64,000 bases of DNA from Serratia nematodiphila DZ0503SBS1. Lineage in GTDB: Bacteria; Pseudomonadota; Gammaproteobacteria; Enterobacterales; Enterobacteriaceae. The position numbers were made by a program, and so were the translations under genes. Positions 50,325 to 60,272 of the stretch are shown here, piece by piece. The notes beneath the pieces were generated by a model. The model saw only the letters and a program-made list of their open reading frames with translations. It was not told the DNA's origin and ran no database searches. Positions within the stretch are counted from its first letter, which is position 1, and each line of letters starts with the position of its first letter. The stretch is from contig NZ_JPUX01000001.1 of the NCBI RefSeq assembly GCF_000738675.1, forward strand, positions 372,001 through 436,000, in the 5' to 3' direction.

Positions 50325-51394
50325 ATGGCAGGATTAAAACTACAGGCGGTCACCAAGTCTTACGACGGTAAAACGCCGGTGATCAAACAGATCGATCTCG
50401 ATGTGGCGGACGGTGAGTTCATCGTGATGGTCGGCCCGTCCGGCTGCGGCAAGTCCACGCTGCTGCGCATGGTGGCCGGGCTGGAACGCACCACCAGCGG
50501 TGATATTTATATCGATACCCGGCGCGTGACCGATCTGGAGCCCAAGGATCGCGGCATCGCGATGGTGTTCCAGAACTACGCGCTCTATCCGCACATGAGC
50601 GTGTACGACAACATGGCTTACGGCCTCAAGATCCGCGGTTTCGGCAAGGATCATATCCGCCAGCGGGTGGAGGAGGCGGCGCGCATTCTGGAGCTGGAGC
50701 CGCTGCTCAAGCGCAAACCGCGCGAGCTATCCGGCGGCCAGCGCCAGCGCGTGGCGATGGGGCGCGCCATCGTGCGCGAACCGGCGGTATTCCTGTTCGA
50801 CGAGCCGCTGTCCAACCTGGACGCCAAACTGCGGGTGCAGATGCGCCTGGAGCTGCAACAGCTGCACCGACGCCTGAAAACCACCAGCCTGTACGTGACC
50901 CACGACCAGGTGGAGGCGATGACGCTGGCGCAGCGGGTGATCGTGATGAATAAGGGCGTGGCGGAGCAGATCGGCACCCCGAGCGAAGTGTACCAACGGC
51001 CGGCTTCGCTGTTCGTCGCCGGCTTTATCGGCTCGCCGGCGATGAACCTGTTGCCCGGCACCCTGAGCGCCGACGGCGGCCAGCTGCTGCTGGCGGACGG
51101 CATGGCGCTGCCGTTGCCGGCGGCCAAGCCGCAGTGGGCGGGGCGGCCGTTGACGCTGGGCATTCGGCCGGAGCATATTCAGCGGGTGGCGCAAGGCCAG
51201 GGCGTGCCGCTGCAGCTGCAGACGCTGGAACTGCTGGGGCCGACAATCTGGCGCACGGCCAGTGGGGCGGCCACGGGGTGATCGCGAGGCTGTCGCATGA
51301 AACCTTGCCGGCGGCGGGCAGTACGCTATATTTGCAGCTGCCTGCTCAGGCGCTGCACTTCTTTGACACCCACAGCGGATTACGGATGGATTGA
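50325..51394 (+). pseudogene. ugpC: ugpC, ABC ATPase of the Ugp importer, with a one-base frameshift
   Basis: The first frame encodes 318 residues: an intact ATPase domain (Walker [10 protein letters not shown], signature LSGGQRQR, Walker [12 protein letters not shown]) and most of the regulatory domain. It then goes off-family at TIWRTASG and stops at 51281. The expected continuation ([10 protein letters not shown] to HSGLRMD) is in the next frame and stops at 51394. One missing G in the run at 51236-51239 explains this, and restoring it gives 356 residues, the E. coli length. It may be a real mutation or a sequencing error; a truncated protein could keep ATPase activity. Confidence 0.85.
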
Positions 51395-52131
51395 TGACGA
51401 GACCCTGGCCTTACCCTCATATTGTCGCCCACCGCGGCGGCGGTTCTCTGGCGCCGGAAAACACCCTGGCGGCGATCGACGTCGGCGCGCGCCACGGCCA
51501 CAAGATGATCGAGTTCGACGCCAAACTGGCGCAGGACGGACAAATTTTCCTGCTGCATGATGATACGCTGGATCGCACCAGCAACGGCTGGGGCGTGGCG
51601 GGCGAGCTGCCGTGGGATAAGCTGGTGCAGCTGGACGCCGGCAACTGGTACAGCTCGGCCTTCAAGGGCGAGCGGCTGCCGCTGCTGTCGGAGGTGGCGG
51701 AACGCTGCCGGGAACACAGCCTGATGGCCAATATCGAGATCAAACCGACCACCGGCAGCGACGATGAAACCGGCCGGGTGGTGGCGCTGGCGGCGCGGCT
51801 GCTGTGGCAAGGGCAGACCGACCCGCTGCTCTCCTCCTTCTCGGTGGAAGCGCTGGCGGCGGCGCAACGCACCGTGCCGGATTTGCCGCGCGGCCTGCTG
51901 CTGGAGGACTGGGACGACAACTGGCGCGAGCTGACCGAACGTCTGGACTGCGTCTCGCTGCATATCGACCACAAGGCGCTGACTGCCGAGCGGGTGAAAG
52001 CGTTGAAAGACGCCGGTCTGCGCATTCTGGTGTATACCGTTAACCAGCCGGATCGCGCGCGCCTGCTGCTCGACTGGGGCGTTGACTGCATTTGCACCGA
52101 CCGGATAGATTTGATTGGCCCGGAGTTCTAA
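51394..52131 (+). CDS. ugpQ: Cytoplasmic glycerophosphodiester phosphodiesterase UgpQ
   Basis: 245-residue GDPD enzyme without a signal peptide. The signature is [14 protein letters not shown] with [11 protein letters not shown] and HDDTLDRTS. It hydrolyses diesters arriving through UgpBAEC inside the cell. The ATG shares one base with the TGA of the second ugpC frame, so coupling was designed for full-length ugpC. An in-frame TTG just upstream was rejected. Confidence 0.95.
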   Translation: MTRPWPYPHIVAHRGGGSLAPENTLAAIDVGARHGHKMIEFDAKLAQDGQIFLLHDDTLDRTSNGWGVAGELPWDKLVQLDAGNWYSSAFKGERLPLLSEVAERCREHSLMANIEIKPTTGSDDETGRVVALAARLLWQGQTDPLLSSFSVEALAAAQRTVPDLPRGLLLEDWDDNWRELTERLDCVSLHIDHKALTAERVKALKDAGLRILVYTVNQPDRARLLLDWGVDCICTDRIDLIGPEF

Positions 52132-52191
52132 TCCGGCGCCGATGAATCCTGCGACGACAAGCCTTGCCGCCGCACCACCGGAAGGAATGCG

Positions 52192-53148
52192 ATGCCTGGC
52201 TTTATCCTGTCACTGTGGCACCAGATGGTGCTGTCATTACCGCTGTTCGTCCTGATCGCGTTGGGTTATGGGCTGATTCGCTGGGGGAAATGGCCTTCCA
52301 GCATCACCGATGGCCTGACGCGCTTTGTGTTTTCCCTCGCCTTGCCCGCCATGCTGTTTCGCATGATGTGCGACTTCTCGCAGCGCCCGGCGGTCGATGC
52401 CCGGCTGTTGATCGCGTTCTTCGGCAGTTGCCTGATCGTGTTCGTGCTCGGCCGCCTGGTTGCCCGGCACCTCTTCCGGCTGGATGGCGTCGCCGGATCG
52501 GTGTTTGCGCTGGGCGGTATTTTCTCCAATAACGTGATGCTCGGTTTACCGATCGCCAGCGTGATGCTGGGGCAGGCGGCGATCCCGTCGGTGGCACTGG
52601 TGCTGGTGTTCAACGGCCTGATCCTGTGGACGCTGGTCACGGTGTCGATCGAATGGGCGCGCAACGGCTCGCCGACGCTGGGGGGCTTTGCTAAAACCGC
52701 GCGCAGCGTGCTGACCAACCCGCTGATCGTCGGCATTTTGTCCGGCACGCTGTTTAGCCTGACCGGCTTGCCGCTGCCGGACTTCGTCGATCGGCCGGTC
52801 AGCATGCTCGGCCAGGTGGCGGCGCCGCTGTCGCTGGTGGTGCTCGGCATGGGCCTGGCGGAGTATCGCATCAGCGAAGGCTGGCAGCTGAGCAGCGCCA
52901 TCTGCGTGCTGAAGTTGCTGGTGCAGCCGTTGGTGATTTGGCTGCTGGCCTGGATGATGGATCTGCCGCCGATGGAGACCCGCGTGGTGGTGCTGTTGGG
53001 CTCAATGGCGGTGGGGGTAAATGTCTACCTGATGTCGCGCCAGTTCAATACGCTCACCGGCCCGGCCGCCACCAGCCTGGTGATGTCCACCGTGCTGGCG
53101 GCGATCACTACGCCGCTGATCCTCACCGTTATGGGCGTGCGGGCGTAG
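52192..53148 (+). CDS. AEC family transporter
   Basis: 318-residue membrane protein of the auxin efflux carrier family, with about ten helices in two inverted repeats. It has the segments FVFSLALPAMLFR, SNNVMLGLPIA, LVVLGMGLAEY and the late LGSMAVGVNVYLMS. Bacterial members move malonate, malate or similar acids (MdcF-like); the substrate here is unknown. GAAGGA precedes the ATG. It sits between ugpQ and yhhA, where E. coli has no such gene. Confidence 0.88.
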   Translation: MPGFILSLWHQMVLSLPLFVLIALGYGLIRWGKWPSSITDGLTRFVFSLALPAMLFRMMCDFSQRPAVDARLLIAFFGSCLIVFVLGRLVARHLFRLDGVAGSVFALGGIFSNNVMLGLPIASVMLGQAAIPSVALVLVFNGLILWTLVTVSIEWARNGSPTLGGFAKTARSVLTNPLIVGILSGTLFSLTGLPLPDFVDRPVSMLGQVAAPLSLVVLGMGLAEYRISEGWQLSSAICVLKLLVQPLVIWLLAWMMDLPPMETRVVVLLGSMAVGVNVYLMSRQFNTLTGPAATSLVMSTVLAAITTPLILTVMGVRA

Positions 53149-53458
53149 CCGGCAGCGGGGCCTGCGGCACCGCCGGCGCGGTGCGGTTGAACGGATCGCG
53201 CGGCTGGTTGCCGTTAGGCAGCAGCTGGCCGCCGTTCGGCGTGGTTTGCAACAGCTGTTGCCGTTGATTGTCGAACTGGCGCTGCTGTTGCAGGCGGCGT
53301 TGATCCATCTGCCGGTTGTTCAACAAGCGCTGTTGCTGCGCCTGTTGGCTGTTTTGGTTGAGAAGCTGCTGCTGTGAACGCAGATCGGTTACGCCGTTGG
53401 CCGCTGCAGCCAGGCCGGGCAGCAACAGCAGAGCGAACAGGATGTGAGACGTTTTCAT
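53129..53458 (-). CDS. yhhA: DUF2756 protein (YhhA)
   Basis: 109 residues with a clean signal peptide (ending LAAA). The mature part is extremely Gln/Asn/Arg-rich (LRSQQQLLNQNSQQAQQQR) with a Pro-rich end, probably a disordered or coiled-coil periplasmic protein. It matches E. coli YhhA, which also neighbours ugpQ. Its 3' end overlaps the AEC gene's end by 20 bases. Function is unknown. Confidence 0.85.
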   Translation of the reverse strand: MKTSHILFALLLLPGLAAAANGVTDLRSQQQLLNQNSQQAQQQRLLNNRQMDQRRLQQQRQFDNQRQQLLQTTPNGGQLLPNGNQPRDPFNRTAPAVPQAPLPATPARP

Positions 53459-53609
53459 GATGGTTACCTCGCTTTTTTATTAAGCCTAACCCAGCAGTGA
53501 AATTTTGCTGGTAGTTTGTATTTTGTTCAAATGTAAACCGCCTTTTCGCCAACGCGGTGCCCATCTTCCGTTACAATCGCCCTTTCGGTCTTTTTAGGGT
53601 GAACCCATC

Positions 53610-54470
53610 GTGCTGCTTTTGGTTATAACCACCATTCTGTGGGCGTTTTCTTTCAGCCTGATCGGCGAGTATTTGGCGGGTCAGGTCGACAGCGGGTTTT
53701 CGGCGCTGGTGCGCATCGGGCTGGCGGCGCTGGTGTTCCTGCCGTTCCTGCGTTGGCGCAATATCAAGCCCAGGGTGATCCTGCTGTATATGCTGGTGGG
53801 TGCCTTCCAGCTGGGCATCATGTATCTGTTCAGCTTCCGCGCCTATCTCTACCTGACGGTACCCGAATTCCTGCTGTTCACCGTGTTGACGCCGCTGTAC
53901 ATCACGCTGATCTACGACTTACTGAGCGGCCGACGTTTACGCTGGGGCTATGTGTTCAGCGCGCTGCTGGCGGTGCTGGGCGCGGCGATCATTCGCTATC
54001 ACCAACTGAGCGAACACTTCTGGTGGGGGCTGCTGTTGGTGCAGGCGGCGAACATCAGCTTCGCCATCGGCATGGTCGGCTATAAGCGCCTGATGGAAGT
54101 GCACCCCTTGCCGCAACACACCGCCTTTTCCTGGTTCTACCTGGGGGCGGCGGCGGTGGCGGTGGTGGCCTGGTTCCTGTGGGGCAATCCGCAGCAGCTG
54201 CCGACGACCAACCTGCAGTGGGGCGTGCTGGTTTGGCTGGGCGTGGTGGCGTCGGGGCTGGGCTATTTCATGTGGAACTACGGCGCGACGCAGGTGGATG
54301 CCGGCACGCTCGGCATCATGAACAACATGCATGTGCCGGCCGGCTTGTTGGTCAACCTGGCCATCTGGCAGCAACAGCCGCACTGGCCGAGCTTTATCAT
54401 CGGCGGAGCGGTGATCGTCGCTTCGCTGTGGGTGCACCGCCGCTGGGTGGCGCCGAAACAGCTCGGCTAA
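53610..54470 (+). CDS. bioP: EamA-type transporter YigM (biotin transporter BioP)
   Basis: 286-residue drug/metabolite superfamily protein with ten predicted helices and two EamA repeats. It matches E. coli YigM, shown to carry biotin uptake. It starts at GTG 53610 and is convergent with metR, the E. coli arrangement. In E. coli it directly follows yigL, which here is about 38 kb away. Confidence 0.85.
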   Translation: MLLLVITTILWAFSFSLIGEYLAGQVDSGFSALVRIGLAALVFLPFLRWRNIKPRVILLYMLVGAFQLGIMYLFSFRAYLYLTVPEFLLFTVLTPLYITLIYDLLSGRRLRWGYVFSALLAVLGAAIIRYHQLSEHFWWGLLLVQAANISFAIGMVGYKRLMEVHPLPQHTAFSWFYLGAAAVAVVAWFLWGNPQQLPTTNLQWGVLVWLGVVASGLGYFMWNYGATQVDAGTLGIMNNMHVPAGLLVNLAIWQQQPHWPSFIIGGAVIVASLWVHRRWVAPKQLG

Positions 54471-54491
54471 ACGGGAGGCCGACAGTTTATA

Positions 54492-55436
54492 TTATACGCC
54501 GGCCGCCAACGCTTTGGCGCCGGTCGCGCCGGGGCGTGCCGCGTCGCGCACGAACGGCAGATGATCGCAGGCGTGCTGGCGGGCCGAGCGGATAAAGGCT
54601 TCGGTCACCGCCTGGCGCTGTTCGCCGTCGCGCACGGCGGCGTACAGGCGGCTCCACAGGCCGTCACCCAGGGTTTTGGTCACCACCAGCCCCTGCCGTT
54701 CGAAACTCTCCACCACCCAATGCGGCAGCGCCGCAATCCCCATCCGCGCCGACACCATCTGGATCAGCAGCAGCGTGTTATCGACGTTCTTCAATGCCGG
54801 GTTGACGCCCGCCGGCTGTAGGAAATGCCGCCATATATCCAGCCGCTGGCGCTGCACCGGGTAAATCAACAGCGTTTCATCGCTCAAGTCTGCCGGCTCG
54901 ATGTGCGGCTTGCCGGCCAGCGGATGATCCGGCGCCAGCACCAGACGCACCTCGAAATCGAACATCGGCGAATAGTGCAGGCCGCTGCGCGGCAGAATAT
55001 CCGACGTCATCACCAGATCCAGCTCGCCCTGTTGCAGGGCCGGCTGCGGATCGAAAGTCACGCCGGAGGTGAAGTCCATCACCACCTGCGGGAAACGCTG
55101 GCGGAAGTTGTCCAGCGCCGGCGTCAGCCACTGAATGCAGCTGTGGCATTCGATGGCGATGCGCAGCGTGGTCTGGTGCGGCTCGTGGCAGGCCTGCAGC
55201 GCCTGTGAGATTTGCGGCAGCACCTGTTCCGCCAGCTGCAGCAGGATCTCGCCCTGGGCGGTGAAGCGCAGCGGTTGGCTCTTGCGCACGAACAGCTTGA
55301 AGCCCAGACGTTGCTCAAGATCGCTGAACTGGTGCGACAGGGCAGACTGCGTCTGATGAAGTTGGGCCGCCGCCCCCGCCAGCGAACCGCTGCTGCGCAG
55401 GGCCTGCAGCGTCCGTAAATGTTTCAGTTCGATCAT
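54492..55436 (-). CDS. metR: LysR-type transcriptional activator MetR
   Basis: 314 residues. The N-terminal winged HTH includes [20 protein letters not shown], followed by the LysR effector domain, which in this family binds homocysteine. It activates metE and other methionine genes and represses itself. It is divergent from metE with a 105-base control region, and a MetR-like motif overlaps its own start. Confidence 0.95.
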   Translation of the reverse strand: MIELKHLRTLQALRSSGSLAGAAAQLHQTQSALSHQFSDLEQRLGFKLFVRKSQPLRFTAQGEILLQLAEQVLPQISQALQACHEPHQTTLRIAIECHSCIQWLTPALDNFRQRFPQVVMDFTSGVTFDPQPALQQGELDLVMTSDILPRSGLHYSPMFDFEVRLVLAPDHPLAGKPHIEPADLSDETLLIYPVQRQRLDIWRHFLQPAGVNPALKNVDNTLLLIQMVSARMGIAALPHWVVESFERQGLVVTKTLGDGLWSRLYAAVRDGEQRQAVTEAFIRSARQHACDHLPFVRDAARPGATGAKALAAGV

Positions 55437-55448
55437 GAGAGTCCTTCA
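55436..55448. promoter_or_regulatory. Candidate MetR-binding site
   Basis: TGAGAGTCCTTCA matches the MetR pattern TGAA-N5-TTCA with one mismatch. It overlaps the metR start codon, so it fits autoregulation and metE activation from about 95 bases away. Confidence 0.45.
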
Positions 55449-55500
55449 CATTGACAGTGAATAAATTGCGCTTGTGGTTAATACAGTACCTGCTGATTAT

Positions 55501-55524
55501 GGATGTGTAAACATCTGGACGGCT
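55501..55524. promoter_or_regulatory. Candidate MetJ operator (tandem met boxes)
   Basis: Adjacent 8-mers AAACATCT (55509) and GGACGGCT (55517) each match 6 of 8 bases of the met box AGACGTCT. The preceding GGATGTGT matches 5. Tandem 8-base spacing is what MetJ requires. It lies 18 bases before metE. Confidence 0.5.
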
Positions 55525-55541
55525 AAATGGGGAATAAGACG

Positions 55542-57815
55542 ATGGCAATTTTGAATCACACACTGGGTTTTCCTCGCGTTGGGCTACGACGTGAGCTGAA
55601 AAAAGCTCAGGAAAGCTACTGGGCTGGCAACTCAACGCAGGAAGAGCTGTTGGCGGTTGGCCGCGAGCTGCGCGCTCGCCATTGGCAACAGCAACAGCAG
55701 GCCGGGGTGGATTTGGTGCCGGTCGGCGATTTCGCCTGGTACGATCATGTGTTGACCACCAGCCTGCTGCTGGGCAACGTGCCGGCGCGTCATCAGAATG
55801 CGGATGGCTCGATCGATCTGGACACGCTGTTCCGCATCGGCCGTGGCCGCGCACCGACCGGCGAGCCGGCGGCCGCGGCGGAAATGACCAAATGGTTCAA
55901 CACCAACTACCACTACATGGTGCCCGAGTTCCAACAAGGCCAGCAGTTCAAGCTGGGCTGGACCCAACTTCTGGATGAAGTGGACGAAGCGCTGGCGCTT
56001 GGTCACCGCATCAAACCGGTGCTGCTGGGCCCGGTGACCTATCTGTGGCTGGGTAAAGTGAAGGGCGAGCCGTTCGATCGCCTGTCGCTGCTGAAAGACA
56101 TTCTGCCGGTTTACCAGCAGGTGCTGGCCGAACTGGCGAAACGCGGCGTCGAGTGGGTGCAAATTGACGAGCCTGCGCTGGTGCTGGAGCTGCCGCAGGC
56201 CTGGCTGGACGCCTTTAAACCGGCTTACGACGCGCTGCAGGGGCAGGTTAAGCTGTTGTTGACCACGTATTTCGACAGCGTCGGCCACAACCTCGATACG
56301 GTTCGCACGCTGCCGGTGCAGGGGCTGCACGTCGATCTGGTCGCCGGTCACGACGATATCGCCGCGCTGAGCGCCGCATTGCCGCAAGACTGGCTGCTGT
56401 CGCTGGGCGTGATCAACGGCCGCAACGTTTGGCGCGCCGATCTGAGCCGCTGGTTTGAACGTCTTCAGCCGCTGGTGGGCACCCGCCCACTGTGGATCGG
56501 CAGCTCCTGTTCACTGCTGCACAGCCCGATCGACCTGAGCGTGGAAAGCCGTCTGGATGAAGAAGTGAAAAGCTGGTTCGCCTTCGCTCTGCAAAAATGC
56601 GCCGAGTTGGCGCTGCTGGCTGCGGCGCTGAACGCGCCTGACGCGGCGAAGCAAGCCGAACTGGACGCCTACAGCGCACCGATCCGCGCCCGCCGTCAGT
56701 CGAGCCGTGTGCATAACCCACAGGTTGAGCGCCGTCTGGCCGCTATCACCGCGCAGGACAGCGAGCGCCACAGCGCTTACGCCGAGCGCGCCAGGGCGCA
56801 GCGCGAGCGTTTCAACCTGCCGGCCTGGCCGACCACCACCATCGGTTCGTTCCCCCAGACCACCGAGATCCGCGGCCTGCGTCTGGACTTCAAACAGGGC
56901 CGTTTGGACGGCAGCAACTACCGCACCAGCATTGGAGAGCACATCAAACAGGCGATCGTCGAGCAGGAGCGCCTCGGGCTGGACGTGCTGGTACACGGTG
57001 AAGCCGAGCGCAACGACATGGTGGAATATTTCGGCGAGAACCTCGACGGTTTTGTGTTTACCCAGAACGGCTGGGTGCAGAGCTACGGTTCCCGCTGCGT
57101 GAAGCCGCCGGTGATCATCGGTGACGTCAGCCGCCCGGAAGCCATTACCGTCGAATGGGCCAAATTCGCCCAGTCGTTGACCGACAAGCCGGTGAAAGGC
57201 ATGTTGACCGGGCCGGTGACCATCCTGTGCTGGTCGTTCCCGCGTGAAGACGTGACCCGCGAAGTGATTGCCAAGCAGATTGCGCTGGCGCTGCGCGACG
57301 AGGTGGAAGATCTGGAAAAAGCCGGTATCGGCATCATTCAGATCGACGAACCCGCCCTGCGCGAGGGGCTGCCGCTGCGCCAATCCGACTGGGCCGCCTA
57401 CCTGAACTGGGCGGTGGACGCCTTCAAACTGAACGCCGCCGTGGCGCAGGATGACACCCAGATCCACACCCACATGTGTTACTGCGAGTTCAACGACATC
57501 ATGGACTCCATCGCCGCGCTGGACGCCGACGTGATCACCATCGAGACCTCGCGTTCCGATATGGATCTGCTGGAAGCCTTCAAAGAGTTCGAATACCCGA
57601 ACGAAATCGGGCCGGGCGTCTACGATATCCACTCGCCGAACGTGCCGAGCGTGGAATGGATCGAAGCGCTGCTGCGTAAAGCGGCGCAGAACATCCCGGC
57701 GGAACGCCTGTGGGTTAACCCGGACTGCGGCCTGAAAACCCGCGGCTGGCCGGAAACCCGGCAGTCGCTGGCCAACATGGTATTGGCGGCGCAGCGCCTG
57801 CGCGAGCAGGCGTGA
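55542..57815 (+). CDS. metE: Cobalamin-independent methionine synthase MetE
   Basis: 757 residues, about the E. coli length of 753. It transfers the methyl group of 5-methyltetrahydropteroyl-triglutamate to homocysteine without B12. The two-barrel protein has zinc ligands in IHTHMCYC (His, Cys) and [11 protein letters not shown] (Cys). The start [12 protein letters not shown] is the family start; a start five codons upstream was rejected. It is followed by a strong terminator and controlled by MetR and probably MetJ. Confidence 0.98.
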   Translation: MAILNHTLGFPRVGLRRELKKAQESYWAGNSTQEELLAVGRELRARHWQQQQQAGVDLVPVGDFAWYDHVLTTSLLLGNVPARHQNADGSIDLDTLFRIGRGRAPTGEPAAAAEMTKWFNTNYHYMVPEFQQGQQFKLGWTQLLDEVDEALALGHRIKPVLLGPVTYLWLGKVKGEPFDRLSLLKDILPVYQQVLAELAKRGVEWVQIDEPALVLELPQAWLDAFKPAYDALQGQVKLLLTTYFDSVGHNLDTVRTLPVQGLHVDLVAGHDDIAALSAALPQDWLLSLGVINGRNVWRADLSRWFERLQPLVGTRPLWIGSSCSLLHSPIDLSVESRLDEEVKSWFAFALQKCAELALLAAALNAPDAAKQAELDAYSAPIRARRQSSRVHNPQVERRLAAITAQDSERHSAYAERARAQRERFNLPAWPTTTIGSFPQTTEIRGLRLDFKQGRLDGSNYRTSIGEHIKQAIVEQERLGLDVLVHGEAERNDMVEYFGENLDGFVFTQNGWVQSYGSRCVKPPVIIGDVSRPEAITVEWAKFAQSLTDKPVKGMLTGPVTILCWSFPREDVTREVIAKQIALALRDEVEDLEKAGIGIIQIDEPALREGLPLRQSDWAAYLNWAVDAFKLNAAVAQDDTQIHTHMCYCEFNDIMDSIAALDADVITIETSRSDMDLLEAFKEFEYPNEIGPGVYDIHSPNVPSVEWIEALLRKAAQNIPAERLWVNPDCGLKTRGWPETRQSLANMVLAAQRLREQA

Positions 57816-57867
57816 TGGCGTGCGGCGGATGAGCTCCGCCGCTTACAGATTGACTGGTGTGATGATT

Positions 57868-57889
57868 GGGCGCTTCGGCGCCCTTTTTT
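57868..57889 (+). terminator. Intrinsic terminator of metE
   Basis: Six-bp stem GGGCGC/GCGCCC closed by a stable TTCG tetraloop and followed by six T. It lies between metE and the convergent dienelactone hydrolase gene. Confidence 0.9.
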
Positions 57890-57901
57890 ATGCGAGGGAG
57901 G

Positions 57902-58729
57902 TTACTTGACGCCGTGCTGGGCGAACCACGCCAGCATACGTTGCCAGCCGTCTTGCGCCGCTTCGGCGTTGTAACTGGGACGATAATCGGCGTTGAACGC
58001 ATGCCCGACCTCGGGGTACACCACGATTTCGGCCTCGGCGTTGGCGGCGCGTATCGCTTGGCGCATGGTTTCCACCGTCTCCAGCGGAATGCCGCTGTCC
58101 TGCCCGCCATACAGCCCCAGTACCGGCGCCGACAGGTGGGTGGCGACATCGACCGGATGCTTCGGTGAATTCAGCGTTTTCTCGCCGACCAGTTTGCCGT
58201 ACCAGGCGACCGCCGCCTTCAACTGCGGGTTGTGCGCCGCGTACAGCCAGGTAATGCGGCCGCCCCAGCAGAAGCCGGTGATCGCCAGCTTGCCGGCGTC
58301 GCCGCCGTGGCGGATAGCCCAGTGCGCGGCGTGATCCAGATCCGACAGCACCTGACGATCCGGCACCCTGGTCACCAACTGCTGGAACAGCTCGCCGATA
58401 TCGCTGTAGTCGTTGGCATCGCCCTGGCGAAAATAGAGCTCGGGCGCGATCGCTAGATAGCCCTGCTTGGCCAGGCGACGGCACAGATCCTGAATGTGCT
58501 CATGGACGCCGAAGATTTCCTGCACCACCAGCACGATGGGAAAGGGGCCGCTCTGATCGGCGGGTTTGGCGACGTAGGCCGGCAGCGCGTCGCCCTGAGA
58601 AGGGATGGTCGTTTGCCCGGCATGAATGCCCTGTTCGTCGGTGATAATCGCGGAGGCGGCCAACGGCGCGGCGGCCGGGGCGAATCCCCCCTGAGCCTGT
58701 TCTAATGTCATCACATGTTCGGTTTTCAT
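57902..58729 (-). CDS. ysgA: Dienelactone hydrolase family protein YsgA
   Basis: 275-residue alpha/beta hydrolase. The nucleophile is Cys in GFCWGGRITW (residue about 151). The Asp in GGQDSGIP and the His in VGHAFN complete the triad, and VVQEIFGVHEHI is the family N-terminal motif. The natural substrate is unknown. No signal peptide is evident. GGAG precedes the ATG. The position between metE and udp is conserved. Confidence 0.92.
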   Translation of the reverse strand: MKTEHVMTLEQAQGGFAPAAAPLAASAIITDEQGIHAGQTTIPSQGDALPAYVAKPADQSGPFPIVLVVQEIFGVHEHIQDLCRRLAKQGYLAIAPELYFRQGDANDYSDIGELFQQLVTRVPDRQVLSDLDHAAHWAIRHGGDAGKLAITGFCWGGRITWLYAAHNPQLKAAVAWYGKLVGEKTLNSPKHPVDVATHLSAPVLGLYGGQDSGIPLETVETMRQAIRAANAEAEIVVYPEVGHAFNADYRPSYNAEAAQDGWQRMLAWFAQHGVK

Positions 58730-59076
58730 TGCGGTCTCCGTGCAATAGAAAAAAGCGCTGAGATTAACTATAGGAAAGATTACCCATTATTGGCGCTGCG
58801 TGGCGCACTTTCGGACAAGTCGATAAAAAACGGCTAATTATCTGGCTTTGCGGCATTTTTAAGCGCTTTTTATCATGTTATTACGCGTTTTGGCCCGCGT
58901 AAGTGCCATAAGGTGCGTTAGAGGGCTTTTTTGCCCCTAAGCAACCGATAAGATGGAGTTATTTCGGATTGATGAGCTAAATAGTTTCAGTCGGCAACCA
59001 ACGGGCAGGGAGCTGCAAGGTTTGTCGGCTAGACTGAGGTTTAGCGTTGCGTTCTGGATGCCTTATAGTGATTTTT
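58730..59076. other. Intergenic region between ysgA and the udp control sites
   Basis: About 350 non-coding bases. AT-rich runs and a small stem AGGGC/GCCCT around a T6 run (58922-58935) are present. No convincing ORF, known sRNA or second promoter was recognised. Confidence 0.5.
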
Positions 59077-59092
59077 TGTGATAAAAATCACA
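59077..59092. promoter_or_regulatory. Upstream CRP site of udp
   Basis: Perfect CRP consensus TGTGA-TAAAAA-TCACA. Its centre lies 52 bases upstream of the second CRP site, the spacing of CRP/CytR promoters such as deoP2. Confidence 0.9.
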
Positions 59093-59128
59093 AAAAATAT
59101 GTAGCATGTAATTTGTTTCTCTTTTCAT

Positions 59129-59144
59129 AGTGACTGTCGTCACG
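59129..59144. promoter_or_regulatory. Proximal CRP site of udp
   Basis: AGTGA-CTGTCG-TCACG, one mismatch per half-site. It is placed to act at about -41.5 from a start near 59178. CytR is expected to bind between the two CRP dimers and repress until cytidine is present. Confidence 0.75.
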
Positions 59145-59216
59145 AAATTAAGCGGCGATTTTCAGTAGAGTGCTTTTTTGTTCCTCCCAATAAACATGAT
59201 CCATGAGGAGTCTCGT

Positions 59217-59978
59217 ATGTCTCAGTCTGACGTTTTTCATCTCGGCCTCACCAAGAACGATTTACAAGGGGCCCAGCTTGCCATCGTGCCGGGCGATCCG
59301 CAGCGCGTAGAGAAGATTGCCAAGCTGATGGAAAATCCGGTGCATCTGGCCTCCCATCGTGAATTCACCACCTGGCGCGCAGAGCTGGACGGCAAGGCGG
59401 TGATCGTCTGCTCCACCGGTATTGGCGGCCCGTCTACCTCTATCGCGGTGGAAGAGCTGGCGCAGCTGGGTATTCGCACTTTCCTGCGCATCGGCACCAC
59501 CGGCGCCATTCAGGCCAATATCAACGTCGGTGACGTGCTGGTGACTACGGCGGCGGTACGCCTCGACGGCGCTAGCCTGCACTTTGCGCCGATGGAGTTC
59601 CCGGCGGTTGCGGACTTCGCCTGCACCACCGCGCTGGTGGAAGCGGCCAAAGCCAGCGGCGCGACCACCCACATTGGCGTAACCGCCTCTTCCGATACCT
59701 TCTACCCGGGCCAGGAACGTTACGACACCTACTCCGGCCGCGTGGTTAGCCGTTTTAAAGGCTCGATGGCAGAGTGGCAGGCGATGGGCGTGATGAACTA
59801 TGAAATGGAGTCCGCCACGCTGCTGACCATGTGCGCCAGCCAGGGGCTGCGTGCCGGCATGGTGGCTGGGGTGATCGTTAACCGCACCCAGCAAGAGATC
59901 CCGAACGCCGAGACCATGAAAAACACCGAAAGCAAAGCGGTGCAGATCGTGGTGGACGCCGCCCGCCGTCTGCTGTAA
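59217..59978 (+). CDS. udp: Uridine phosphorylase
   Basis: 253 residues, as in E. coli. It cleaves uridine with phosphate to uracil and ribose-1-phosphate in nucleoside salvage. The start [12 protein letters not shown], the phosphate-binding region [12 protein letters not shown], and [16 protein letters not shown] are characteristic. GAGGAG precedes the ATG at 59217; an in-frame upstream start lies at the expected transcription start. Control by CRP/CytR is indicated by the sites upstream. Confidence 0.98.
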   Translation: MSQSDVFHLGLTKNDLQGAQLAIVPGDPQRVEKIAKLMENPVHLASHREFTTWRAELDGKAVIVCSTGIGGPSTSIAVEELAQLGIRTFLRIGTTGAIQANINVGDVLVTTAAVRLDGASLHFAPMEFPAVADFACTTALVEAAKASGATTHIGVTASSDTFYPGQERYDTYSGRVVSRFKGSMAEWQAMGVMNYEMESATLLTMCASQGLRAGMVAGVIVNRTQQEIPNAETMKNTESKAVQIVVDAARRLL

Positions 59979-59987
59979 TCGCCTTCC

Positions 59988-60184
59988 CTCAACGGGCCGC
60001 CGACGCGATCCGTTGAGATTGATGACAAACCTCATGCCATTGCCCGGTTTGCAGAAAGCAGCGGATAACAAACAGGGAAAATCAATTTATTGATTTTCGG
60101 CTGATAACCACAAAGGAGGAAAAACCACGCTTTTTCCTCCTTTGTCAACGGACTGAACGGGCCGCCGACGCGGCCCGTTTTTCC
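59988..60184 (+). other. Array of four hairpins downstream of udp
   Basis: Four consecutive inverted repeats: CTCAACGG/CCGTTGAG (59988-60017); GAAAATCAA/TTGATTTTC (60077-60098); a 15-bp perfect stem beginning ACAAAGGAGG (60110-60145); and ACGGGCCGC/GCGGCCCGT followed by a T-run (60157-60184). The 16-mer ACGGGCCGCCGACGCG occurs in both the first and last. The last is a good terminator. No ORF is present. Confidence 0.75.
60157..60184 (+). terminator. Intrinsic terminator after udp
   Basis: Nine-bp stem ACGGGCCGC/GCGGCCCGT with a 4-base loop, followed by TTTTT. It separates udp from the tyrosine phosphatase gene. Confidence 0.8.
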
Positions 60185-60272
60185 ATTCGCGACTAATCTG
60201 TTACGGTGATACTCCTCAGCGCTGCGCCGATGGCCGCCGCGCGTTGTCAGAACAATAACAACGAGGACGTTT

